From positions 1 through 11,649 of the forward strand of contig JBAXQM010000039.1 of assembly GCA_037131735.1 (NCBI GenBank): a DNA stretch of 11,649 nucleotides, read 5' to 3'. The stretch comes from CAIUPE01 sp037131735 (lineage in GTDB: Bacteria > Pseudomonadota > Alphaproteobacteria > Rhizobiales > Beijerinckiaceae). Within the stretch, counting starts at the first letter, position 1. Each line of letters begins with the position of its first letter. Position numbers and translations under genes: made by a program. Below the pieces are notes generated by a model that worked only from the letters and a program-made list of their open reading frames with translations, ran no database searches and was not told the origin of the DNA. Of the stretch, positions 6,491 to 11,649 are shown piece by piece.

Positions 6491-7408
6491 ATGGATAAAT
6501 GTATGCTCGCAAGATTTTTACTCTCACTTTTGTTTTTTAATTGCTTGATAGCAGCCTCAATTGCGAGGGGGCCGATAATACCACTACAAGTGGGGGCGTG
6601 GGTTGGCGGCAGTTACATCGATGATAACTCAGGAAGTTTCAGCCATTGCGCTGTCTCCGGACAATTTAAGTCTGGTCAGGATCTTGTCATTGGCGCGTTT
6701 CCAAATGGAAACTGGGGTATAGGTATAGTAGATCCAAGATGGAAACTTTCTATTGGTACACAGTATTCAGTTAGATTGATTTTCGACAATTCAAGTCCAA
6801 TCGATTTAGTCGGAGATGTAAGAACAGACAACATGATTTTTGTCCAATTTTCGAACTCGCCTGAATACCTTGATTTATTTCGGTATGGATCAGTTATGTA
6901 TGTTACAATTGGACAAACTTATTATAATTTTAGTTTAACAAATACAAAAATCTTAATGCCTGCGCTTTTCGAATGCGTTTCAAATGCCTTGAGCGGTTCT
7001 TCAGATAGTAATCTTGTATTGAAGGAAAAAAATACAAAATCACAAAATAAATCAGATGTGGACGTTGTGCGTGATAAAATTGTAACTGAACTTGGTAACG
7101 AGTATAGCGGCTGTATTGATCGGGAACTTAAATCAATTGTTCCTTACTCCAATGAAGGAGCTGAAGTGCTTGCTCAAGCGATAATTACTAAATGTGAATA
7201 CGTAGCACAAAAGTTTATTGATACGACAATGGCTATATTTGGATTAAACCGAGGCGATACCGAAAAAATTGTTAACGCTGCGGTTGATAAGCGCCGAAAT
7301 ACAATACTCGCAGACATTGTAACTTTTAGGGCTGCGGTAAATAAGGCGATAACATCTCAACCAAACCAGAAACCAAAAGATGGTAAGGAACAAGGGACAG
7401 GTCTTTAA
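6491..7408 (+). CDS. Secreted protein of unknown function, AT-rich, probably acquired
   Basis: A 305-residue protein I cannot assign to a named family. Residues 1-25 look like a Sec signal peptide (positive start, hydrophobic 9-21, cleavage probable after Ala25 in 'SIA-RG'); no lipobox is present. Residues 33-163 look beta-rich and resemble, from memory, an unnamed rhizobial secreted domain: GAWVGGSYIDD, 'FSHCA' (Cys53), Trp75, 'WKLSIG' (84-89), 'LFRYGSVM' and 'ALFECV' (Cys162). Cys53 and Cys162 may form a disulfide. A polar linker (168-188) leads to a helical region (189-288) with a second Cys pair, Cys208 and Cys235. The tail is charged and low in complexity. Base composition is far more AT-rich than the flanking trp genes, which suggests transfer. 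The ATG at 6491 has no Shine-Dalgarno; ATG 6503 is an alternative start with a shorter signal peptide. The gene is divergent from vapBC and convergent with trpE. Confidence 0.8.
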   Translation: MDKCMLARFLLSLLFFNCLIAASIARGPIIPLQVGAWVGGSYIDDNSGSFSHCAVSGQFKSGQDLVIGAFPNGNWGIGIVDPRWKLSIGTQYSVRLIFDNSSPIDLVGDVRTDNMIFVQFSNSPEYLDLFRYGSVMYVTIGQTYYNFSLTNTKILMPALFECVSNALSGSSDSNLVLKEKNTKSQNKSDVDVVRDKIVTELGNEYSGCIDRELKSIVPYSNEGAEVLAQAIITKCEYVAQKFIDTTMAIFGLNRGDTEKIVNAAVDKRRNTILADIVTFRAAVNKAITSQPNQKPKDGKEQGTGL

Positions 7409-7426
7409 CATCGATAACTGATTTCA

Positions 7427-7450
7427 AAAGTTGATTTAATATTTAACTTT
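7427..7450. terminator. AT-rich hairpin between the secreted protein gene and trpE; weak candidate terminator
   Basis: AAAGTTGA (7427-7434) pairs with TTAACTTT (7443-7450), 8 bp with one G-T wobble and an 8-nt loop. It lies in the 40-nt gap between convergent genes and touches the trpE stop. It has no G+C-rich stem and no long T run on either strand, so it would be weak. No other terminator candidate is seen at this junction. Confidence 0.25.
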
Positions 7451-8969
7451 ACTGCCCCCGCTTCGCGCCGGACGCAAAACGCACGGCTTCATCAGCCGCG
7501 CGGAAGAGCGCCTTTGATTTTACGATACATTCTTGCTGCTCGGATTTGGGGTTTGAATCATAAACAATGCCAGCACCCGCTTGCACATGCATCTTGCCGT
7601 CTTTGACGATTGCGGTGCGCAGAACGATACACGTATCCATCTCGCCATTGGCGCCAAAATAGCCGATACAGCCGCCATAGGGTCCACGCTTCTCGCGCTC
7701 AAGTTCATCGATGATTTGCATCGCGCGGATCTTCGGCGCGCCTGATACTGTGCCTGCAGGGAACCCTGCAGCCAGCGCATCGATCACATCATATTTTTCG
7801 TCGAGCGCGCCTTCGACATTCGAAACAATATGCATCACATGGCTATAATGTTCGAGGAAGAAGGAGCCGGTCACTTCAACCGTGCCCGTCTTGGCCACGC
7901 GACCAACATCATTGCGGCCGAGATCAAGAAGCATCAGATGCTCAGCGCATTCTTTTTCATCCGCAAGCAATTCCTGTCCGAGCGCATGATCTTCGGCTTC
8001 GGTTTTGCCGCGCGGCCGCGTTCCTGCAATGGGACGGATCGTCACTTTGCCTTGTCTTACACGCACAAGAATTTCGGGTGATGAACAGACAATCTGGAAG
8101 CCATCAAAATCGAGATAGCTCAAATAAGGTGACGGATTCACGCGCCGCAGCGCGCGATAAAGGGCGAAAGGTGGCAGCGCAAAGGGCGCATCAAAACGTT
8201 GAGAAAGAACGACCTGAAAAATGTCACCGGCACGAATATAGTCTTTGGCCTTTTCGACCATTGCCAAGAATTCAGCCTCTGTTGTGTTGGATATACCATG
8301 CTCGAGTGTAGAGAGCCCTGCAGGTAAAGGAATACCAGCGGGAAGGGGGCCTTCAAGGGCTGCACTCGCTGCATCGATGCGTTCAAGGGCCATTTCATAG
8401 GCCGCGCGGGGTAGTACGCCCGCTTTTGGACGAACCGGTGTCACAACCGTGATCTCATCTTTCACAGAGTCGAAGATCACCATCACGGTGGGGCGCATAA
8501 GAATGGCATCAGGTACACCAAGCGCATCCGGATTGGCGTCGGGCAATCGTTCCATCTGCCGCACCATGTCATATCCGAGATAGCCAAACATACCGGCGGA
8601 CATTGGTGGCAGGCCTTCATCAAACGCAATCATGCTTTCTGAAAGAATTTCACGAAGGCTGGTTAAAGGCGGCTTCCCGCAAAGTGTGTAATTTTCGCGG
8701 TCAAGCAAAGCATTACGATTGATCTCTGCTTCGCCATCACGGCATCGCCAAATAAGATCAGGCTTCAATCCAATGATGGAATACCGCCCGCGCGTTGATC
8801 CGCCTTCAACACTTTCAAGTAATATTGCATGACGGCGGTCGCCCGCTGTTAATTTCAAATAGGCTGAGACGGGAGTTTCGAGGTCGCCCACAAGTGTTTT
8901 GCGGATGAGTTGCGACTCACCGTCGAGGTAATGTTCTTCGAATTTATGAAATTCGGGATAAATGACCAT
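7449..8969 (-). CDS. trpE: Anthranilate synthase component I TrpE
   Basis: A 506-residue chorismate-binding enzyme, not fused to TrpG as in some Rhizobiaceae. With TrpG it makes anthranilate from chorismate and glutamine, the first step of tryptophan synthesis. The N-terminal domain carries the Trp feedback motif LLES (50-53) followed by 'GRYSIIG' (61-67). The catalytic domain shows NPSPYLSYLD (278-287), SSPEILV (296-302), IAGTRPRGKT (314-323), DEKECAEHLMLLDLGRND (337-354), His380 in 'HVMHIVSNVEG', GTVSGAPKIRAMQIIDELE (406-424) and AGAGIVYDSNPKSE (464-477). These favour TrpE over PabB. The ATG at 8967-8969 lies 7 nt after the ppiD stop with AGG just upstream, so the gene reads as the second of a ppiD-trpE transcript. 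No Trp-rich leader is present. The trpG partner gene is about 1.9 kb downstream behind the vapBC islet. Confidence 0.97.
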   Translation of the reverse strand: MVIYPEFHKFEEHYLDGESQLIRKTLVGDLETPVSAYLKLTAGDRRHAILLESVEGGSTRGRYSIIGLKPDLIWRCRDGEAEINRNALLDRENYTLCGKPPLTSLREILSESMIAFDEGLPPMSAGMFGYLGYDMVRQMERLPDANPDALGVPDAILMRPTVMVIFDSVKDEITVVTPVRPKAGVLPRAAYEMALERIDAASAALEGPLPAGIPLPAGLSTLEHGISNTTEAEFLAMVEKAKDYIRAGDIFQVVLSQRFDAPFALPPFALYRALRRVNPSPYLSYLDFDGFQIVCSSPEILVRVRQGKVTIRPIAGTRPRGKTEAEDHALGQELLADEKECAEHLMLLDLGRNDVGRVAKTGTVEVTGSFFLEHYSHVMHIVSNVEGALDEKYDVIDALAAGFPAGTVSGAPKIRAMQIIDELEREKRGPYGGCIGYFGANGEMDTCIVLRTAIVKDGKMHVQAGAGIVYDSNPKSEQQECIVKSKALFRAADEAVRFASGAKRGQ

Positions 8970-8976
8970 CGCCTGT

Positions 8977-10881
8977 TCAGTTCAACCCCAACGCCATTGC
9001 ACGGACCGTCTCGTTAATCGTTACGCCAAGATCCTGTTGCGTGCGAAGCACATAGGCATTGGCATAATCATCGGCGAGGGAGCGTTGCATTTGGTTGGCA
9101 ATGCGGCCCGCATCAGCCAAGGCTGTCGCCGAGTCAGCAAGGGATGCACTTTCAACGCTCACAATAATGCGCTCATCCGGATTGATACCAATCGCCGATG
9201 TCGTTTCTTTTACAGGGACGGCGAATGCCGCGGCAACGGCCTGCTGCGACAAGGCCTCGCTCTGTGCCGAACGCTTCAATCCAGAGGCTTCTTTCGCTTC
9301 GAGGCTTAACTCGGTAGCAAGTGCTTGTAGTGACTTGCCAGCCTTTACCGCTTGGACGAGTTCATCAGCCTTAGCCTGCATACGCTTGGTGAGATCATCT
9401 TCGCGCCAAGCTTTGACTACTTTGTCTTTTGCTTCTTCGAATGTGCGATCGCGCGGTTGTGTGATGCTCGTCACATCAAACCAAATATAACCACCCGTAC
9501 GTAAAGCAACCGCTTCGTTGTCGACGCCGACATCGGAGCTAAATACCGCGTTTACGAGCGCAGTCTGTCCGTCAAGCGCGGTGACAGCATTTCCATCGGG
9601 AGAAAGACCCAAGCGGTCCGCGCCATCAATAGCCACAAGCTCAAGACTGTTCTCTTTCGCAATTTCGGTAAGGGGTTTTGCCGCCGCGCGTTGGTCCTCA
9701 ATTTTATCATGCAGATCGCGGATATCAGACTTTGCTTTTTCCGTTGCCAATTTGATCCGGATTGAATCTGAAACCGTCTCATAGGCTTGCGTCGCGCCGG
9801 CAACGATATCATTGACGTTCACAATGACAAAACCGAATTGTCCCTTGATGACGTCGCTCACTTTGCCTTTTTCAAGTGCAAAAGCGGCGTCCGCGACCAC
9901 CTTGTCAGCGATAGCGCGCTTTTCAATCACACCGAGATCCGTATCGGCGGCTGATAGCTTCCGCTCAGCGACGATATCGTCGAAAGATGATCCCGCAGCT
10001 AATTTGTCGCCTGCCGCCTTCGCTTCATCTTCTTTCGGGAAAATGATCTGCCGGACCGCGCGCTTTTCAGGCGTTGAATAGATAGACTCGCGATCAGCTT
10101 CATAACGCGCTTTCACATCCGCTTCAGGTATTGCTGCAGGATCAGCGCGTTTTGCCGGATCAAGAGATGTGAAAACAAATTTGCGATATTCTGGTGCTTT
10201 GAAATTTGCCTTGTTCTCTTCAAAATATTTCGTCAGCGTTGCGTCGTCAGGTGTAGCAGGGTCACCAACGAGCGCTTTTGAGAAAACGAAATAACTCACG
10301 CGGCGCTCTTCATTTGTGAAGCGGCTCATCGCGTCCGTCACAAGTGCCGGTGGTGAAGCAAGCCCAGAGATACCCTGTACGATATGCTGCCGCAGATCCA
10401 CGGCGCGTTGCTCAATAACGAATCCGGCTTCCGTGTAGCCGGACGCCCGCAGCGCTTCGTTAAATCGCGCGCGATCAAATTTGCCATCAGCACCTAAGAA
10501 ATTGGGATCGCTTAAAAGCGCGTTAGCGATAGCCGTATCAGATAGACCGAGTTTCATCGAGCGCGCGCGATCATTTAATGCGGCTTCAGCGATCATACGT
10601 TGAAGAACCTCGCGGTCGAGGCCAAAGGCAATCGCACGATCGGCAGTAATATTCTGCCCATAACGGCGCGAGAGTGTCTGCAGCTCGGCTTGGAAGGCTT
10701 GCTTATAGGCTTGCGCGTCAATTTCGGTGCCGCCCACTTTGGCAATCGTCTTCATGCCATAGCCGCGGAAGATATCGCCGATACCCCAAAGCGCGAAGCT
10801 GAAGATTAGGAATCCGAACATTATTGTGAGGATGATGCGACCGATCCAGCTTTGACCTGCCTTGCGAAGTCCGTCCATCAT
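8977..10881 (-). CDS. ppiD: PpiD-like membrane-anchored periplasmic chaperone (SurA_N / parvulin-like)
   Basis: A 634-residue protein from the ATG at 10879-10881. This start gives MMDGLRKAGQSWIGRII, close to the E. coli PpiD N-terminus, with AGGA 9 nt upstream; an in-frame ATG at 10912-10914 would add 11 residues. Layout: short cytoplasmic start, one membrane segment (13-33), SurA-N-like chaperone region (about 40-190), a parvulin-like domain (about 272-360: 'RQIIFPKEDEA', 'FDDIVAERKLSAADTDLG', 'AFALEKGKVSDVIKGQFGFVIVNV'), and a long C-terminal helical part. The parvulin region lacks the usual HIL histidine near its start and the G-Y/F-H near its end, so prolyl isomerase activity is unlikely; E. 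coli PpiD is likewise inactive and works as a chaperone at the Sec translocon. The gene is first in the ppiD-trpE transcript and diverges from tpiA, a conserved arrangement in Alphaproteobacteria. Confidence 0.9.
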   Translation of the reverse strand: MMDGLRKAGQSWIGRIILTIMFGFLIFSFALWGIGDIFRGYGMKTIAKVGGTEIDAQAYKQAFQAELQTLSRRYGQNITADRAIAFGLDREVLQRMIAEAALNDRARSMKLGLSDTAIANALLSDPNFLGADGKFDRARFNEALRASGYTEAGFVIEQRAVDLRQHIVQGISGLASPPALVTDAMSRFTNEERRVSYFVFSKALVGDPATPDDATLTKYFEENKANFKAPEYRKFVFTSLDPAKRADPAAIPEADVKARYEADRESIYSTPEKRAVRQIIFPKEDEAKAAGDKLAAGSSFDDIVAERKLSAADTDLGVIEKRAIADKVVADAAFALEKGKVSDVIKGQFGFVIVNVNDIVAGATQAYETVSDSIRIKLATEKAKSDIRDLHDKIEDQRAAAKPLTEIAKENSLELVAIDGADRLGLSPDGNAVTALDGQTALVNAVFSSDVGVDNEAVALRTGGYIWFDVTSITQPRDRTFEEAKDKVVKAWREDDLTKRMQAKADELVQAVKAGKSLQALATELSLEAKEASGLKRSAQSEALSQQAVAAAFAVPVKETTSAIGINPDERIIVSVESASLADSATALADAGRIANQMQRSLADDYANAYVLRTQQDLGVTINETVRAMALGLN

Positions 10882-10940
10882 GATGTCAGTTCCTGTGCCT
10901 TTTTTGGTTTTCATCGGCTCTCAATGCCGACCAGTGCGCC

Positions 10941-10969
10941 ATACTAGGGAGGCAACGCCCGGCCCGCAA
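10941..10969 (-). promoter_or_regulatory. Possible ppiD-trpE promoter
   Basis: On the minus strand TTGCGG (10969-10964) is followed after 17 nt by TAGTAT (10946-10941, 4 of 6 to consensus). The start point would lie near 10934, giving a leader of about 50 nt to the ATG at 10881. The -35 hexamer is the same as the one proposed for lexA. It is the only reasonable pair seen between the divergent ppiD and tpiA genes on this strand. If right, it also drives trpE. Confidence 0.35.
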
Positions 10970-10980
10970 TCGGGAGCGCC

Positions 10981-11010
10981 TTGGCAAAGCCTGTTTTCCG
11001 GCAATATGCA
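10981..11010 (+). promoter_or_regulatory. Possible tpiA promoter
   Basis: TTGGCA (10981-10986, 5 of 6 to consensus) is followed after 18 nt by TATGCA (11005-11010, 3 of 6). Transcription would start near 11017. It sits back to back with the proposed ppiD promoter, with 11 nt between the two -35 elements. Confidence 0.35.
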
Positions 11011-11098
11011 AGCAAAACAGTGGTTCAAGGGTTTCTTTTTAGGACAATTTATGTCTTTCTCCGGCCGAATTTCGCTTTTGCTTCAGAAAGAACCTGAC

Positions 11099-11649
11099 AT
11101 GTCCTTGAAAAATCGCCCCCTTGTCGTTGGCAATTGGAAAATGAATGGCTCGCGCGCGTCGCTCACCGAATTGGCGGCGATGGGTAAGGGGTTTGATGGC
11201 GCGTTGCGGTCGAAAATTGATCTCGTGCTCTGCCCGCCTATGACCCTCGTGGCCTTGGCCGCTCAGGCGGCTGTCGGCACGGGCATCGCGATTGGCGCCC
11301 AAAATTGTCACGCCAAGGTCTCAGGTGCCCATACGGGTGATGTTTCAGCCGAAATGCTCGCCGATATCGGGGCAACGGCCGTCATGGTGGGCCATTCAGA
11401 GCGTCGGACTGACTACAAGGAAAAGGATGCGGATGTTCGCGCGAAGGCCGAAGCCGCCCGCCGGGCCGGTTTGATGGCTGTCTTGTGCCTCGGCGAGACC
11501 AAAGCCGAGCGCGAGGCTGGGAAAGCGCTCTCAGTCGTCCGCCGCCAGCTTAAGGATTCCATTCCCGACGGTATGCCTGCCCATCAGCTCGTGATCGGCT
11601 ATGAACCTGTTTGGGCCATTGGTACAGGCCTCGTCCCGACCGCGAAGGA
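11099..11649 (+). CDS. tpiA: Triosephosphate isomerase TpiA, N-terminal part (3' end outside window)
   Basis: The window holds about 183 codons of the usual 250 or so; the gene runs off the right edge. TpiA interconverts dihydroxyacetone phosphate and glyceraldehyde 3-phosphate in glycolysis and gluconeogenesis. From the ATG at 11099-11101 the product begins MSLKNRPLVVGNWKMNG. Seen: catalytic Lys14 in 'GNWKMNG' (11-17), GAQNCH (66-71), TGDVSAEML (79-87), His99 in 'VGHSERR', LCLGET (129-134), catalytic Glu169 and the flexible loop in 'YEPVWAIGTG' (168-177). I chose 11099 because homologues start close to this motif. An in-frame ATG at 11051 with AGGA six nt upstream would add 16 residues and has the better ribosome-binding site, so the true start is uncertain. 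The gene diverges from ppiD. Confidence 0.96.
   Translation, partial: MSLKNRPLVVGNWKMNGSRASLTELAAMGKGFDGALRSKIDLVLCPPMTLVALAAQAAVGTGIAIGAQNCHAKVSGAHTGDVSAEMLADIGATAVMVGHSERRTDYKEKDADVRAKAEAARRAGLMAVLCLGETKAEREAGKALSVVRRQLKDSIPDGMPAHQLVIGYEPVWAIGTGLVPTAK

Noticed and set aside
5594..7448. Target-site duplication, integrase or attachment site bordering the islet
   Set aside because: Comparing the two edges by eye shows no matching direct repeats, terminal inverted repeats, transposase or tRNA gene, so no mobile element can be called.

Overview
The window is a chromosomal segment of an alphaproteobacterium. The evidence is a LexA of the alphaproteobacterial type with a GTTC-N7-GTTC operator in front of it, and the gene order tpiA / ppiD-trpE-trpG-trpD-trpC-moaC-moeA-lexA / comEC. 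From memory, that order is widespread in Rhizobiales and related orders. Base composition is moderate: a hand count of 7681-7740 inside trpE gives about 60% G+C, and several genes look lower than this. The genus cannot be named from this window.

Layout, left to right. Bases 1-581 hold the 3' end of comEC (+). It converges with lexA (-, 610-1305), which has its own promoter region with an SOS box at 1381-1395. Next comes a compact minus-strand block: moeA (1439-2647), moaC (2651-3127), trpC (3124-3924), trpD (3931-4944) and trpG (4947-5555). Spacings are 2-6 nt, with one 4-nt ATGA overlap. A 13-codon open frame (5552-5593) runs into trpG with the same kind of ATGA overlap. An accessory islet follows (about 5600-7448): a vapBC-type toxin-antitoxin pair on the minus strand with a clear inverted-repeat operator, and an AT-rich secreted protein gene on the plus strand (6491-7408; a hand count of 6901-6960 gives about 22% G+C). 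Then come trpE (-, 7449-8969) and, 7 nt upstream of it, ppiD (-, 8977-10881). At the right end tpiA (+) diverges from ppiD and runs off the window.

How the genes work together. TrpE and TrpG form anthranilate synthase. TrpD and TrpC carry anthranilate on to indole-3-glycerol phosphate. MoaC and MoeA are an early and the last step of molybdenum cofactor synthesis. LexA is the SOS repressor. PpiD is an inner-membrane periplasmic chaperone, TpiA a glycolytic enzyme, and ComEC a DNA-uptake channel. The islet separates trpE, which sits behind the ppiD promoter, from trpGDC, whose nearest recognisable upstream promoter is the autoregulated vapBC promoter. That rearrangement, the trpG-coupled mini-ORF and the unrecognised secreted protein are the points most worth checking. 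I saw no RNA genes, CRISPR arrays, insertion sequences or attachment sites.
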